Numbered from the stretch's first letter, positions 23,043 to 33,495 are shown. The stretch is DNA of 64,000 nucleotides from Stutzerimonas sp. S1 (GCF_025966695.1 NZ_JAOEIY010000004.1:191706-255705), one strand, 5' to 3'. Numbers and translations are program-made. The notes: generated from the letters alone by a model not told the origin.

Positions 23043-23177
23043 GGGGCCTTCGGCACGCAGGGAGTTGGCGGGATTGTCCTACGCGCGCGGCATGACGGAC
23101 AGGTTTGAACACAATTTCCGTGCAATCAGCCCCGAGGCCTCGGCTAAGGTAAACCACCCAGATTCACGGACCTGCTG

Positions 23178-24218
23178 ATGGATTCGATCACCCAGGCAGT
23201 ACTCGGCGCCAGCGTGCAGGCGGCGCTGCTCGGTCGCTGGCAAGGCCGCAAGGCCCTGCTATATGGCGCCATGCTCGGCACGTTGCCAGATCTCGACGTG
23301 GTCATCGACTATGGCGATGCGGTGGCGAACATGACCTATCACCGCGGTTTCAGCCACTCGCTGTTCGTGGTCAGCGGCCTCGCTCTGCTGCTGGCGGTCC
23401 TCGCACGCCGATTCCGGCCCGATCCGGGCTACTCCGCTGCGCGCCTGTTTCTCACGCTCTGGCTGGTGCTGCTCACCCATGTACTACTCGATGCCTTCAC
23501 TAGCTACGGCACGCAGCTGCTGTGGCCGCTGGATACGCCGCCAATCGCCTGGTCCAGCGTGTTCATCATCGATCCGCTGTACAGCGTGCCGCTACTGCTG
23601 GCGGTGCTGGTCACCGGGCTGACCGGCCTGCGCGGCCGCGCCGCGCACTGGCCAGCCGTCGCGCTGCTGCTGTCTTCGCTCTACCTTGGCTTCACCGTGG
23701 CCGGCAAGCAGATGGCCGAGCAACGTGTCCTGGCGGAGATGACGCGCGAGGGTATTCAGGCGGAGCGCATGTTCAGCACACCAACGCCGTTCAACAGCCT
23801 GCTCTGGCGGGTAATCCTGGTAGACGGCGAGCGCTACCACGAGGCATTGGTCGGCTGGCTCGACGAGGCACCGCCGCAGCTGGTGGCGTTGCCACGCGGC
23901 CAGCATCTGGCGGCGGCACTCACCGACTCGCCGCACCATGCACGCCTGCAATGGTTCACTGGCGGCCTGTTGCGCTACGACGAAGAGGACGGCCAGCTGC
24001 TGGTCACCGATCTGCGACTGGGCATGACCGGTTTCCATCCGTTCCGCTTCCCGCTGGCCGAACGCAACGGCAGCGGCTGGACGCTGCTCGACAATGCTGA
24101 GCGTCTGCCCGCCGAACGCGGCGATCTGAGCCGCCTCGAAGTGCTCTGGCGGCGCATCTGGCAGCAACATCCCGACGTGCCGCTGGGCGACTGGGCAACC
24201 GACCTGAGCCGACGCTGA
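23178..24218 (+). CDS. Membrane-bound metal-dependent hydrolase, YdjM/YbcI-like (DUF457 family)
   Basis: A 346-residue protein of the LexA-regulated membrane hydrolase group. The N-terminal half has the conserved metal-site pattern DLD (38-40) and HRGFSHS (55-61) followed by LLTHVLLDAFTSYGT, with four hydrophobic segments. The C-terminal half is a soluble domain of about 160 residues. Substrate is unknown. It starts 135 bases from the divergent arfB and ends convergent with the chemoreceptor gene, with a terminator between. Confidence 0.88.
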   Translation: MDSITQAVLGASVQAALLGRWQGRKALLYGAMLGTLPDLDVVIDYGDAVANMTYHRGFSHSLFVVSGLALLLAVLARRFRPDPGYSAARLFLTLWLVLLTHVLLDAFTSYGTQLLWPLDTPPIAWSSVFIIDPLYSVPLLLAVLVTGLTGLRGRAAHWPAVALLLSSLYLGFTVAGKQMAEQRVLAEMTREGIQAERMFSTPTPFNSLLWRVILVDGERYHEALVGWLDEAPPQLVALPRGQHLAAALTDSPHHARLQWFTGGLLRYDEEDGQLLVTDLRLGMTGFHPFRFPLAERNGSGWTLLDNAERLPAERGDLSRLEVLWRRIWQQHPDVPLGDWATDLSRR

Positions 24219-24247
24219 GGCCGGCAGCCGGCGCAATCGACACCAAC

Positions 24248-24271
24248 AAAAACCCCGGCGCCAGGCCGGGG
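24248..24271 (-). terminator. Rho-independent terminator of the chemoreceptor gene
   Basis: A 7-bp perfect stem (CCCCGGC / GCCGGGG) with a five-base loop; on the minus strand it is followed by TTTTTG. It lies between two convergent genes and serves the minus-strand chemoreceptor gene. Confidence 0.7.
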
Positions 24272-24293
24272 TAGATTGTTCAGCGAGCAGCCA

Positions 24294-26246
24294 TCAGGTG
24301 CGGAACTGCCGGACCAGCCCCTGCAGTTCGGCCCCGAGTCTGGCCAGCTCGGCACTGGCGGCCGCGGTCTGCTCGCTGGCGCTGGCGCTCTGCTCGCCGA
24401 TGTCGCGCACACGGGTCACGCTCTCGGAAATGTTTTCGGCGACCGCACTCTGCTGCTCGGCAGCGGCGGCGATCTGCTGGTTCATCTGCTCGATGGTCGA
24501 TACCGACTCGGTGATACGGCCCAGAGCCGTCCCGGCCTCGTTGGCCAGTTCGACGGTGTGCTGGGTCAGGTTGCGACTGGTCTCCATCTGCTCGACCGCT
24601 TGCTGCGCGACGCGCTGCAGGTTGCCGATCAGCCCTTCGATCTCCTCGGTGGAGTCGTGGGTACGCCGCGCCAGCGCACGCACCTCGTCGGCCACCACGG
24701 CGAAGCCGCGACCCTGCTCGCCGGCACGCGCGGCTTCGATGGCGGCGTTGAGCGCCAGCAGGTTGGTCTGCTCGGCGACCGCACGGATCACCTCCAACAC
24801 GCTGCCGATGCGCCCACTCTCGGTGTTCAAGGCCTCGATAGCCTGTGCCGAATGCTCCACTTCGGCAGACAGATTGCCGATCTCGCCGATCGCGCCTCTG
24901 ACCACCCGATCACCTTGGCGCGATTGCTGGTCCGCCTGCTGTGCGGCGACCGACGCCTGCTCGGCGTTGCGCGCGACTTCCTGCACCGTCGCGGCCATTT
25001 CGTTCATGGCGGTGGCGACCTGATCGGTCTCCTCGCGCTGCTTCTCCACACCGGCACTGGTCTGCGCCGTGACGGAGGACAGCTGCTCGGCCGCCGCCGC
25101 GATCTGGCTGACGCCGCCGCCTATGCGCCCGATCAGGCCGCGCAGGCTGTCGGTCATGTCGTGCATGGCATTCTGCAGCTGGCCCAGCTCGTCGCCGCGC
25201 GTGCTCGCCTGGGACTGGGTCAGATCACCGCTGGCCACCCGCTGGGCCTGCACCACGGTCTGGCGCAGCGGGACCACGATCATCCGCGAAATGCTGGCGG
25301 CGGCAACCAGGCCGATGATGATCGCCAGCGCACCGATCACTGCCAGCAGCAGGTAAGTGCTAGCACGCTGGGCGCGCATTTCCTCGGTGGCCGCGACCAG
25401 CGTCTGATCGGCGGCCTCGATCACCAGGCGGGATTGTTCGGCCATCTGCCGCTCTACCTCGAGGCGCTTGCTACGGTTGTCGCGGAACTCGTCGAAGGCG
25501 CGACGATAGCTCTCCAGTTCGGCCAGGGCGGTGTCCATCGACCCTTTCTGCTCGTCGTTCAGCCAGATCTTCAGGTTGCTGCCGATCGTGACGACGTCCG
25601 AGTGCAGCGAATTCCAGCTGTCCGCCGCCTCCTGGGCACTCGTCGCGACATAGGCGTTTTCCTGGGTGCGCAGGTCGAGGATGTTCTTGGTCAGGCCGGA
25701 CGTGGCTTCGGCGACGGTCAGCGGATCGCTGCCCTTGAGGCGGTCGCCTTCCAGGCGCAACACGCGAACCGCGTCGTACATGTCCAGTTCGATATATTCG
25801 AACTCTTCACGGCTCTTCTGCGCGGCCACTCCCATCCGCTTGCGCAGCTCGACGCCGTGGGCAATGAGCTGACCGTACTGGTCGAACAGGCGTCCGTATT
25901 CCGCTGCGGCCTGCCGAATGCGCTGCAGATTGGCCTGCTCGGCACTGCTGGCGCCCGTTGCCAGCTCGTCGATTTCACCGTTCAGCTTGGCCAGCGTCTC
26001 GCGCAATGCGGCAGCCGACTGCTCCTGGCGGGTTAGCGCGTAGTCACGCTCCTGTCCGCGGGCCGCAAGGATGTCCGCATTGATCTGCGCCACCTGGTTG
26101 ATCTGCCGCGACCGCGTAACGGTGGTATCCACCGCGACGAAGCCGGTCGCCGCCACGGCCATGGTCAGCAACAGCACCATGCCGAAACCGAGAGTCAGCT
26201 TCTTACCGACGGACAGGTGGGTGAACAGTTGGGCAAATGATCGCAT
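24294..26246 (-). CDS. Methyl-accepting chemotaxis protein with helical periplasmic sensor
   Basis: A 650-residue chemoreceptor. TM1 is about 14-35, then an all-helical periplasmic domain of about 240 residues (HBM-like, judging by length and helical content), TM2 near 283-305, a HAMP domain and the cytoplasmic signalling coiled coil with the highly conserved hairpin [22 protein letters not shown]. The ligand is unknown; HBM receptors often sense organic acids. Start 26246 was set because MRSFAQLF begins just before TM1 and the longer frame to 26354 runs over the promoter. A FliA-like promoter (26280-26306) sits 34 bases upstream, as expected for a chemotaxis gene. Confidence 0.92.
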   Translation of the reverse strand: MRSFAQLFTHLSVGKKLTLGFGMVLLLTMAVAATGFVAVDTTVTRSRQINQVAQINADILAARGQERDYALTRQEQSAAALRETLAKLNGEIDELATGASSAEQANLQRIRQAAAEYGRLFDQYGQLIAHGVELRKRMGVAAQKSREEFEYIELDMYDAVRVLRLEGDRLKGSDPLTVAEATSGLTKNILDLRTQENAYVATSAQEAADSWNSLHSDVVTIGSNLKIWLNDEQKGSMDTALAELESYRRAFDEFRDNRSKRLEVERQMAEQSRLVIEAADQTLVAATEEMRAQRASTYLLLAVIGALAIIIGLVAAASISRMIVVPLRQTVVQAQRVASGDLTQSQASTRGDELGQLQNAMHDMTDSLRGLIGRIGGGVSQIAAAAEQLSSVTAQTSAGVEKQREETDQVATAMNEMAATVQEVARNAEQASVAAQQADQQSRQGDRVVRGAIGEIGNLSAEVEHSAQAIEALNTESGRIGSVLEVIRAVAEQTNLLALNAAIEAARAGEQGRGFAVVADEVRALARRTHDSTEEIEGLIGNLQRVAQQAVEQMETSRNLTQHTVELANEAGTALGRITESVSTIEQMNQQIAAAAEQQSAVAENISESVTRVRDIGEQSASASEQTAAASAELARLGAELQGLVRQFRT

Positions 26247-26279
26247 CAGAAAATTTCCGTTTTGTGAGGCACGGCTTGG

Positions 26280-26306
26280 AAGTCGGCAAAGGGTACTAAT
26301 AGTTGA
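26280..26306 (-). promoter_or_regulatory. FliA (sigma-28) type promoter of the chemoreceptor gene
   Basis: On the minus strand TCAA is followed after exactly 15 bases by GCCGACTT, close to the TAAA-N15-GCCGATAA consensus of flagellar sigma-28 promoters. Predicted transcription start is near 26273, 27 bases before the ATG. It links the receptor to the flagellar regulon. Confidence 0.7.
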
Positions 26307-26572
26307 GCAAATAGTTAGCTTTTTTTGGCGCCTTAAGACTGACGGTAGCCCCAAAAGAGTGCGAGCTCGATCAATCGACCGTTTATCGCCTCAAATTAGC
26401 GCGATCATGCCGCTTGCCGAAGCGGGAGGCACATCCCTAAACCTCATAACCACATGACTGGAAAGGCTTTTTCCGAGATTGGCAAGCAAACTGCTATGAC
26501 GCTCCCGCCTGATAGCGATCAGGTTCCGCGACGAGGGGCACACCCTCGCGTTACCAACAGGGAGTCATCACC

Positions 26573-27304
26573 ATGCTCAAGCAACTCACCGTTGCGCTCA
26601 CCGCTGTTTCGACCATGGGCTTCAGCGCGCTGGCCGCCAGCGAGACGGTACCTTCGGCCATCGGCGACTTCGATGTCAGCATGACCGCCACCCTGGCGAG
26701 CGATTACATCTGGCGCGGGCAATCGCAGACCGGGGGTTCGGGCGCCGTACAGGGCAGCCTGGACATCGCCCACGAAAGCGGGCTGTACATCGGCGCCTGG
26801 GCATCCAACGTCGACGATCAGGTGTTCACCGGCAATTCCGGTGGCGCCGACATGGAGGTCGACTACTACGTCGGCTACGGCGGTGACCTGACCGACTGGC
26901 TGAGCTACGACCTGTCCTGGAACACCTACACCTATCCGCAGGCCAGCTCGTACAACGTCGACGAATGGATCGGCAAGCTCAGCGCCTACGGCTTCACGGT
27001 CGGCGCCAAGTACGCCTACGACCCAAGCAGCGCGCTGTACTCCTTCATCAGTTATGAGTACGAGTTGCCTTACGAGATCGGCCTCGGCCTGGCCTACGGA
27101 CATACCGACACCAAGAATGCCGAGCTGGACGCCGATGAGCAGTACAACGACTGGAGCGTCACCCTCAGCAAGACCATTGCCACGCTCGACGTTGCGCTGA
27201 TGTACAGCGACACCGACATCTCCGAGTGCGTCGCCAACATGGGTTACACCGATGACGACGACTGCGACGCCAACCTGACCCTGTCGGTCTCCAAGAGCTT
27301 CTGA
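26573..27304 (+). CDS. TorF-family putative outer-membrane porin
   Basis: A 243-residue beta-barrel of the TorF group. The signal peptide covers 1-22 (cut after ALAAS). YIWRGQSQ at 45-52 is the hallmark of the family, followed by alternating amphipathic strands, many Tyr/Trp/Gly, and a C-terminal Phe typical of BAM substrates. GGGAG precedes the ATG by about nine bases. Function is inferred from family only; it may transport a small solute. It is divergent from the chemoreceptor gene. The 326-base gap between them holds the FliA promoter and no other readable feature. Confidence 0.85.
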   Translation: MLKQLTVALTAVSTMGFSALAASETVPSAIGDFDVSMTATLASDYIWRGQSQTGGSGAVQGSLDIAHESGLYIGAWASNVDDQVFTGNSGGADMEVDYYVGYGGDLTDWLSYDLSWNTYTYPQASSYNVDEWIGKLSAYGFTVGAKYAYDPSSALYSFISYEYELPYEIGLGLAYGHTDTKNAELDADEQYNDWSVTLSKTIATLDVALMYSDTDISECVANMGYTDDDDCDANLTLSVSKSF

Positions 27305-27376
27305 GTCAGCGCCTGCGCGGTTGCCGTTGGGGGAGGCGACAACCGCGTCAGGCCATTTCCACGCAGCGACCGCTGA

Positions 27377-29155
27377 TCAGTGCTGCAGGTGGCCGTACAG
27401 CTTGGCGTACAGACCACCCTCGGCGATCAGCTGCTGATGCTCGCCCTGCTCGGCGATGCGGCCGCCATCGAACACCAGCACCCGATCCGCCTGCTTCACC
27501 GCCGACAGGCGGTGGGCGATGATCAGCGTGGTACGCCCCTTGAGAAAACGCGTCAGCTGCTGATGCAGCGCGTACTCGGTGGCCGCATCCAGCGCGGAGG
27601 TGGCCTCGTCGAGAATCACCACCTTGGGTTCGGCCAGCACCATCCGCGCCACCGCCAGACGCTGGCGCTGCCCGCCCGACAGACGCACGCCGGAGCGCCC
27701 GACGATGCTGTCGAGACCCTGCGGCAACTGGCGCACGGTATCGGCCAACTGAGCGATTTCCAACGCCCGCCAGCAGCTGGCATCGTCGCGCTCGCGACCC
27801 ATGCACAGGTTGGCGCGCACCGTGTCGTTGAACAGCGCCGGATGCTGCAGCACCACCGCGACGTTGTCGCGCACCGTGTTCAGACCGATGTCCGCGAGCG
27901 GCACGCCGCCGAAACGGATTTCCCCGGCCTGCGGCTGATACAGCCCCAGCAGCAACTGCACCAGCGTGCTCTTGCCGCCACCGCTGGCGCCGACAATGGC
28001 CACCTTCTCGCCGGCGGCAATGGTCAGGTCCAAGCCCTCCAGCACCGGCTCGTCCTGATAGGAAAAGTGCAGCCCGCGCACCTCGATGGCCACGGTGTCG
28101 TGCCCGGCGAATGGGTCCTGGCTACCGGCATACTGCGGTTCGTCGGCGCGCGCCAGCAGCTGGTTGATGCGCGTCAGCGCGCCACCGGCGGCGTAGAAGG
28201 CGTACTGCAGGCTGAGCAGCTGCTCCACCGGGCCGATCATGAACCACAGGTAGCTGAATACCGCGAGCATCTGGCCGATGGACAGGTCGGAGAACAGCAC
28301 GGTGAGCATCGCCGCGGCGCGGAACACATCGATGCCAAACTGGAACAGCAGGCCGCTGGCGCGGTTGGAGGCATCAGTCTTCCATTGCGAGGCCACCGCG
28401 TAGTCGCGCACCTCGCGCGCCTTCAGCCCCAACCGGCCAAGGAAGAAACCCTGGCGATTGCCGGCGCGCACTTCCTGTATCGCGTCGAGGGTTTCGGTCA
28501 GCGCCTGGGTGAAGCCGGCGGTGCTGTCGTTCTCCAGCTTCTTCAGATGCTTGACCCGCTTGCCCAGCTGCACCGTGGCGTAGATCACCAGCGGGTTGAA
28601 CAGCAGGATCAGCAGCGCCAGCTGCCAGTGCATCCACACCAGAATGGCCGCGGTGCCGACGATCGACAGCAGCGCCACCAGCAGACGGCTGAGGGTCTCG
28701 CCGATGAACTTGTCGATGGTTTCCAGATCGGTGACCAGATGCGCCGCCACGGTGCCACCGCCGAGGCTTTCGTACTCGGCCAGGGCGATGCGTTTGAGCC
28801 GCTCGATCAGCCGCACGCGGATGCGGTAGACGATGTCCTTCGACAGCCGCGCGAACAATCGCGCCTGCAGGACGTTGAACACCAGCGCCGAGCTGCGCAG
28901 CAGCAAGGTCACGCCCAGCATCAGGCCGATATAGCCAACCGCCGTCTGCCACGTCTGCGGCAGCAGCTGGTCCATGACCTGCAGCGCGCTGTCACCCTGC
29001 CCCAGCAGCACTTCGTCCACCAGCAACGGCAGCAACAGCGGAATCGGCACGCTGCACAGCGTCGCCAGCACCGCCACCAGATTGGCAAGGAACAGCGCCT
29101 TGCGATGACGCAGGGCGAGGCGGCGAATCTCCGCCCAGCTGAGCTGGTCAGGCAT
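27377..29155 (-). CDS. ABC exporter, fused permease-ATPase (MsbA-like)
   Basis: A 592-residue half-transporter: six membrane helices in the first 310 residues, then an ATPase domain with Walker A GASGGGKST, signature LSGGQ, Walker B VVILDEATSALD and the switch histidine in IIAHRL. It should work as a homodimer in the inner membrane exporting a lipid or amphipathic drug. Its start overlaps the preceding DsbA-like gene by 8 bases, showing translational coupling. No substrate-specific motif is visible. Confidence 0.92.
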   Translation of the reverse strand: MPDQLSWAEIRRLALRHRKALFLANLVAVLATLCSVPIPLLLPLLVDEVLLGQGDSALQVMDQLLPQTWQTAVGYIGLMLGVTLLLRSSALVFNVLQARLFARLSKDIVYRIRVRLIERLKRIALAEYESLGGGTVAAHLVTDLETIDKFIGETLSRLLVALLSIVGTAAILVWMHWQLALLILLFNPLVIYATVQLGKRVKHLKKLENDSTAGFTQALTETLDAIQEVRAGNRQGFFLGRLGLKAREVRDYAVASQWKTDASNRASGLLFQFGIDVFRAAAMLTVLFSDLSIGQMLAVFSYLWFMIGPVEQLLSLQYAFYAAGGALTRINQLLARADEPQYAGSQDPFAGHDTVAIEVRGLHFSYQDEPVLEGLDLTIAAGEKVAIVGASGGGKSTLVQLLLGLYQPQAGEIRFGGVPLADIGLNTVRDNVAVVLQHPALFNDTVRANLCMGRERDDASCWRALEIAQLADTVRQLPQGLDSIVGRSGVRLSGGQRQRLAVARMVLAEPKVVILDEATSALDAATEYALHQQLTRFLKGRTTLIIAHRLSAVKQADRVLVFDGGRIAEQGEHQQLIAEGGLYAKLYGHLQH

Positions 29156-29780
29156 GGGCGTTGCGCTCCAGCCAGCGCGCCAGCAGCGGTGCGAGCAGCT
29201 CCTGCGGCTGGTAACCGTTGGTCAGCAATGCCAGCTGGCCGTGGCGTTGGGCGAGCAGGGTCGGAAAACCGGCAATACCCAGATTCTGCGCCCAAGCGAA
29301 ATCGCCCGCAGTGGCGGTCCGGCAGTCCGGCGAGTCGAAGCACTCGGCGAACTCGATGCGCGGGATGCCGGCGGCTTCGGCCAGTTCGACCAGCTGCGCC
29401 GGCAGGGTCACATCGCGGCCCTCGGCGTAGAACGCCTGCTGGATAAGCTGGGCCAGCGGCCAGACGCAGCTTGGCTCGAGACTGCGCGCGGCCACCAGCG
29501 CGCGGCAGGCCGGCTCGGTGTCGTAAACCAGTCCTTCGGGCAGGCCGGCATCGAAGTTGAACGGCTGGCCGGTGGCCTCGTGCACCGCCTGCCAGTAGGA
29601 CAGCGTGCGAACCCGACCGGCCTGATCCATCGCCGCGTGCTCGCGGCGCAAGCCGCCGACCACCAGTGTCAACGGCACGTCGCTGACCCGCGCCTGCTCA
29701 GCCAGTACCTGCAGCACCGGTGCGAAGCCCCAGCACCAGGAGCACATCGGGTCCATCACATAGATCAGTCGAGCGCTCAT
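29148..29780 (-). CDS. DsbA-family thioredoxin-fold protein, CSWC type
   Basis: A 210-residue thioredoxin-fold oxidoreductase without a signal peptide, so cytoplasmic. The redox motif is CSWC (Cys13-Cys16) right after the first strand, and the cis-proline is Pro173 in GFPTLL. It resembles the FrnE/2-hydroxychromene isomerase-like DsbA relatives of Pseudomonas. Its last 8 bases overlap the start of the ABC exporter gene, so the pair is translated from one message. The partner is unknown. Confidence 0.88.
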   Translation of the reverse strand: MSARLIYVMDPMCSWCWGFAPVLQVLAEQARVSDVPLTLVVGGLRREHAAMDQAGRVRTLSYWQAVHEATGQPFNFDAGLPEGLVYDTEPACRALVAARSLEPSCVWPLAQLIQQAFYAEGRDVTLPAQLVELAEAAGIPRIEFAECFDSPDCRTATAGDFAWAQNLGIAGFPTLLAQRHGQLALLTNGYQPQELLAPLLARWLERNAHA

Positions 29781-29873
29781 GGTTTCTCCGGGCCAGTGGC
29801 GGATGGGACGGTCGGGTGAATCGCAGTATCGGGTCGTCGCGGAGCGCAGCCTAGGCCGCCATCGCCGCGGCGG

Positions 29874-30809
29874 TCATGCGTCCGGTTGCCGCGGATCGCG
29901 CCCGATGGGTGTGGGCTGGTTGCGCTGGCGTGCCAGCTCGATCTGCTTCTGCCGTTCGCGGGCGCTGGCGCGGGTCTTCTCGCTGAGCGTGTCCCAGCAG
30001 TGGGGGCAACTGATACCGGCAGCGTAGTGCTCGGACTGACGGTCTTCCACGGAGATCGGGCTGCGACAGGCGTGGCACAGGTCGAAATCGCCGGCCGACA
30101 GGTCGTGGCGCACGGTCACGCGGTTGTCGAACACGAAGCAGTCGCCACGCCAGCGACTCTCGGCCTCCGGCACCTCCTCGAGGTATTTGAGGATGCCGCC
30201 CTTGAGGTGATAGACCTCCTCGAAGCCCTCGCCGAGCATGTAGCTCGACGCCTTCTCGCAGCGGATGCCGCCGGTGCAGAACATCGCCACCTTCTTGTGC
30301 CGGGCCGGGTCGTAATGCACCTTGATGTACTCGGGAAACTCGCGGAAGGAGGCGGTCTTGGGATCGACCGCACCCTCGAAGGTACCGATGGCGACTTCGT
30401 AGTCGTTGCGCGTGTCGATCAGCAGCACCTCGGGATCGTCGACCAACGCGTTCCAGTCTTTCGGTTCGACGTAGGTGCCGACGCGCTGGTTGGGATCGAC
30501 CCCGGGCACGCCGAGGGTGACGATTTCCTTCTTCAGCTTGACCTTGGTGCGGTAGAACGGCTGCTCATCGCAGTACGACTCCTTGTGGTCGATATCGGCC
30601 AGGCGTGAGTCGCGGGCGAACCAGGCGAGCAGCGCATCGATCGCCGCGCGGCTGCCGGACACGGTGCCGTTGATGCCCTCCTCGGCCAGCAGCAGCGTGC
30701 CGCGGATGCCATGGGCGGTGAGCGTATCGAGCAGGGGTTGGCGCAGCGCGACGTAGTCCGGCAAAGCGACGAACTTGTACAGCGCCGCGACGACGATCTT
30801 CGCGGTCAT
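29874..30809 (-). CDS. trhO: tRNA uridine(34) hydroxylase (TrhO/YceA)
   Basis: A 311-residue rhodanese-family enzyme that hydroxylates U34 of certain tRNAs (oxygen-dependent 5-hydroxyuridine formation). An N-terminal acylphosphatase-like domain (1-95) precedes the rhodanese domain with the catalytic loop [10 protein letters not shown] (Cys178, Cys184). The C-terminal part has a CHACRSP...CPHCW zinc-ribbon-like cluster. Start 30809 is fixed by GGAGGA nine bases upstream; the 32-codon longer frame lacks one. It is followed by the DsbA/ABC pair on the same strand, 93 bases away. Confidence 0.94.
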   Translation of the reverse strand: MTAKIVVAALYKFVALPDYVALRQPLLDTLTAHGIRGTLLLAEEGINGTVSGSRAAIDALLAWFARDSRLADIDHKESYCDEQPFYRTKVKLKKEIVTLGVPGVDPNQRVGTYVEPKDWNALVDDPEVLLIDTRNDYEVAIGTFEGAVDPKTASFREFPEYIKVHYDPARHKKVAMFCTGGIRCEKASSYMLGEGFEEVYHLKGGILKYLEEVPEAESRWRGDCFVFDNRVTVRHDLSAGDFDLCHACRSPISVEDRQSEHYAAGISCPHCWDTLSEKTRASARERQKQIELARQRNQPTPIGRDPRQPDA

Positions 30810-30953
30810 GCTGATTTCCTCCGGTGGTCGCCCTCGCAAAGGGCGGACGGGGCAAGCAAAACGAAAGCGCCGGCGTGAGCCGGCGCGGGGTGCGGATTCT
30901 AGCAAACAAGTCGCTGCTGGCGTGCTCGCAGCCGCCGAACGACCTCGGCGAGG

Positions 30954-31250
30954 TTACTTGTGCCCGCCGGCGCACACCGGCGACGCCGGCACGGCGGTCT
31001 GCTGTGCCCATTCCTCGGGGGTGTAGGTGTGCAGCGCCAGCGCATGCACCTGCTGCATCAGCTCGCCCATGGCCGCATAGGCCTTCTGATGGCGCTTGAC
31101 CGAATTGAGCCCGGAAAATTGCGGGCTCACGATCACCGCCTTGTAGTGGGTTTCCTGCCCGCGGCTGTGCATGTGGCTCTCGTCGAACACCTCAAGGTGC
31201 TGCGGCTCGAGCGCTTGCAGGGCGTTCTGAATCAGTTCGATCTTGGACAT
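30954..31250 (-). CDS. BolA-family protein
   Basis: A 98-residue BolA/IbaG-type protein, a partner of monothiol glutaredoxins in Fe-S and redox regulation. The central motif HYKAVIVSPQFSGLNSVKRHQ and the invariant histidine in ALALHTYTPEEW are present. The C-terminus carries a cysteine near the end (VCAGGHK). It ends 144 bases before the trhO start and begins 10 bases after the DUF2059 gene stop, so these two are probably co-transcribed. Confidence 0.93.
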   Translation of the reverse strand: MSKIELIQNALQALEPQHLEVFDESHMHSRGQETHYKAVIVSPQFSGLNSVKRHQKAYAAMGELMQQVHALALHTYTPEEWAQQTAVPASPVCAGGHK

Positions 31251-31260
31251 TCTGGCTCCG

Positions 31261-31767
31261 TCAGGGCTTCTGGGTATCGAGTTCGGCCGTCATCTCGGCC
31301 AACAGCTTGTTCACTTCCGGCACGGCGGCTTCGAGCTTCTGCTGGGTCAGCTGGGCCGAACGCGCATTGAGCTCCGGCAGCTTGGCGAGCATTTTCTTAC
31401 CCAGCGGCGACTGGTAGAACTCGATCAGCCCGGCCAACTCCTGCTCGGTGAACTGGGTGGTATAGAGAGTGATCAGCTCGGGCTCGAGCTTCTTCCAGCC
31501 GATGGCCTTGTCCAGTGCCGCATCGGCCTTGGCCTGATAGCGCTCGAGCAGCGCCTTCTTGCTCTCCGGCGCCTGGGTTTCGGCGAAGCGCTGGGCGAAC
31601 ATCTGCTGCACCTGCGCATACACCGGCACGGCGAGTCGGTCAGCGTTGGCCAGTTGCAGGAAGCGCTCGGCATTGCGCGCATGGCTGGCCTGGTCGGCAT
31701 GGGCGGCGGCGCTGACAAGGGTGAGAAACACAGCGGTGCAGAAGCCGAAAACACGAAACATGGACAT
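31261..31767 (-). CDS. DUF2059 domain periplasmic protein
   Basis: A 168-residue exported protein with a signal peptide (about 1-24, cut after AAAHA). The rest is alpha-helical and matches DUF2059: LITLYTTQFTEQELAGLIEFYQSPLGKKML is its defining segment. Function is unknown. Start 31767 follows AGGA; a second ATG at 31761 is possible and changes little. Ten bases separate it from the BolA gene. Confidence 0.87.
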   Translation of the reverse strand: MSMFRVFGFCTAVFLTLVSAAAHADQASHARNAERFLQLANADRLAVPVYAQVQQMFAQRFAETQAPESKKALLERYQAKADAALDKAIGWKKLEPELITLYTTQFTEQELAGLIEFYQSPLGKKMLAKLPELNARSAQLTQQKLEAAVPEVNKLLAEMTAELDTQKP

Positions 31768-31913
31768 TGGATTTTTCCTGAATGGGCAATAGGTAGCCCT
31801 CAATGGACACATTCTGCGCCCGGAGTTCCAATGCCTCAAGAACCGGCGCCGACGCACGGAACCCGCACCGCGCCCGGACAGCCTAAGCATTGATCACTCA
31901 TCAGGAGCACAGC

Positions 31914-33308
31914 ATGACACGCACCGAAACCGACAGTCTGGGCCCGATCGAGGTACCCGAGCAGGCCTACTGGGGGGCGCAGACCCAGCGTTCGCTGGTC
32001 AATTTCGCCATCGGCGACCAGCGCATGCCGCTGGCCGTACTGCACGCGCTGGCTCTGATCAAGAAGGCCGCCGCGCGCGTGAATAACCGCATCGGCGACC
32101 TGCCGCCTGACGTCGCCCGACTGATCGAGCAGGCTGCCGACGAAGTGCTGCACGGCCAGCACGATGACCAGTTCCCGCTGGTGGTCTGGCAGACCGGCAG
32201 CGGCACGCAAAGCAACATGAACGTCAACGAGGTGATCGCCGGGCGCGCCAACGAGCTGGCCGGCGGCAACCGCGGCGGCAAGAGTCCGGTGCACCCCAAC
32301 GATCACGTCAACCGCGCGCAAAGCTCCAACGACTGCTTCCCCACGGCGATGCACATCGCCGCTGCGAGGGCGGTCCAGCAAGACCTGCTGCCGGCCATCG
32401 CCGAGTTGTCCGGCGGCCTTGCCGAGCAGGCGGCGCGCCATGGCAAGCTGGTCAAGACCGGGCGCACGCACATGATGGACGCCACGCCGATCACCTTCGG
32501 CCAGGAGCTGTCGGCCTTCGTCGCCCAGCTGGATATCGCCGAGCGCGCAATTCGCCAGACCTTGCCGGCGGTCTATGAGCTGGCCCAGGGCGGCACCGCG
32601 GTCGGCACCGGGCTGAATGCGCCGCACGGCTTCGCCGAAGCGATCGCCGCGGAACTGGCGGCGCTATCCGGCCTGCCCTTCGTCTCGGCGCCGAACAAGT
32701 TCGCGGCACTGGCCGGCCATGAGCCGCTGGTGGCGCTGTCCGGCGCGCTGAAGACGCTCGCCGTAGCACTGATGAAGATCGCCAACGACCTGCGCCTGCT
32801 CGGCTCCGGCCCGCGTGGCGGTTTCGCCGAGGTGCGGCTGCCGGCCAACGAGCCCGGCAGTTCGATCATGCCCGGCAAGGTCAATCCGACCCAGTGCGAG
32901 GCGCTGTCGATGCTCGCCTGCCAGGTCATGGGCAACGACGTGACCATCGGTTTCGCCGCCAGCCAGGGCCATCTGCAACTCAACGTGTTCAAGCCGGTGA
33001 TCATCCACAACCTGCTGCAATCGATCCGCCTGCTGGCCGATGGCTGCCGCAATTTCAACACGCACTGCGTGGTGGGCCTGGAGCCGGATGCCGCGCGCAT
33101 GGCCGAGCACCTGGAGCGCGGGCTGATGCTGGTCACTGCGCTGAACCCGCATATCGGCTACGACAAGGCGGCGGAGATCGCCAAGAAGGCTTACGCCGAG
33201 AACAAGACGCTGCGCGAGGCGGCGCTGGAGCTGGGCTACCTGACCGATGAGGAGTTCGATCAGTGGGTACGCCCGGAAAGCATGCTCGAATCCGGTCAGC
33301 AGGGCTGA
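31914..33308 (+). CDS. fumC: Class II fumarate hydratase
   Basis: A 464-residue iron-independent fumarase interconverting fumarate and malate in the TCA cycle; homotetramer in the cytoplasm. The signature [13 protein letters not shown], the active-site stretches [11 protein letters not shown] and [11 protein letters not shown], and [10 protein letters not shown] are present. Start 31914 has AGGAG eight bases upstream; the eight-codon longer frame is not needed. It is followed by a REP cluster and a bidirectional terminator. In Pseudomonas, fumC is often induced under iron limitation, but no Fur box was recognised here. Confidence 0.96.
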   Translation: MTRTETDSLGPIEVPEQAYWGAQTQRSLVNFAIGDQRMPLAVLHALALIKKAAARVNNRIGDLPPDVARLIEQAADEVLHGQHDDQFPLVVWQTGSGTQSNMNVNEVIAGRANELAGGNRGGKSPVHPNDHVNRAQSSNDCFPTAMHIAAARAVQQDLLPAIAELSGGLAEQAARHGKLVKTGRTHMMDATPITFGQELSAFVAQLDIAERAIRQTLPAVYELAQGGTAVGTGLNAPHGFAEAIAAELAALSGLPFVSAPNKFAALAGHEPLVALSGALKTLAVALMKIANDLRLLGSGPRGGFAEVRLPANEPGSSIMPGKVNPTQCEALSMLACQVMGNDVTIGFAASQGHLQLNVFKPVIIHNLLQSIRLLADGCRNFNTHCVVGLEPDAARMAEHLERGLMLVTALNPHIGYDKAAEIAKKAYAENKTLREAALELGYLTDEEFDQWVRPESMLESGQQG

Positions 33309-33334
33309 GCAGGCTTGTCTGGCGCGGCGCTGCC

Positions 33335-33489
33335 GGTGGATAACGCTGCGCGGTTATCCACCCTACAGTGTCCGGTCGGATCGTAGGGTGGATGGCCGCA
33401 GCCATCCACCGGTTTGCCACCCCAGAGGCAACGATCGGCCAGCGTCGGCAGGTAACCGTGGATAACACTGTCGCGGTTATCCACCCTAC
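33335..33489. repeat. Three REP palindromes between fumC and the thiolase gene
   Basis: Three members of the same family in alternating orientation: 33335-33366 (GGTGGATAACG...TTATCCACCCTAC), 33382-33410 (CGTAGGGTGGATGG...CCATCCACC) and 33457-33489 (CGTGGATAACA...TTATCCACCCTAC). Each can fold into a stem-loop, and neighbours could pair with each other. They fill the gap between two convergent genes, a normal place for REPs. Confidence 0.85.
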
Positions 33490-33495
33490 AACGCC

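Noticed and set aside
24276-26036. 586-residue open frame antisense to the chemoreceptor
   Set aside because: Shadow frame; the chemoreceptor motifs and FliA promoter on the other strand are decisive.
27316-27347. Hairpin CGCGGTTG...CAACCGCG after the porin gene
   Set aside because: The loop is long and no T-run follows, so it was not called a terminator.
27380-29446. 688-residue open frame antisense to the ABC exporter and DsbA-like gene
   Set aside because: His/Gln/Arg-rich translation typical of an antisense frame to a real gene; the exporter has all its motifs.
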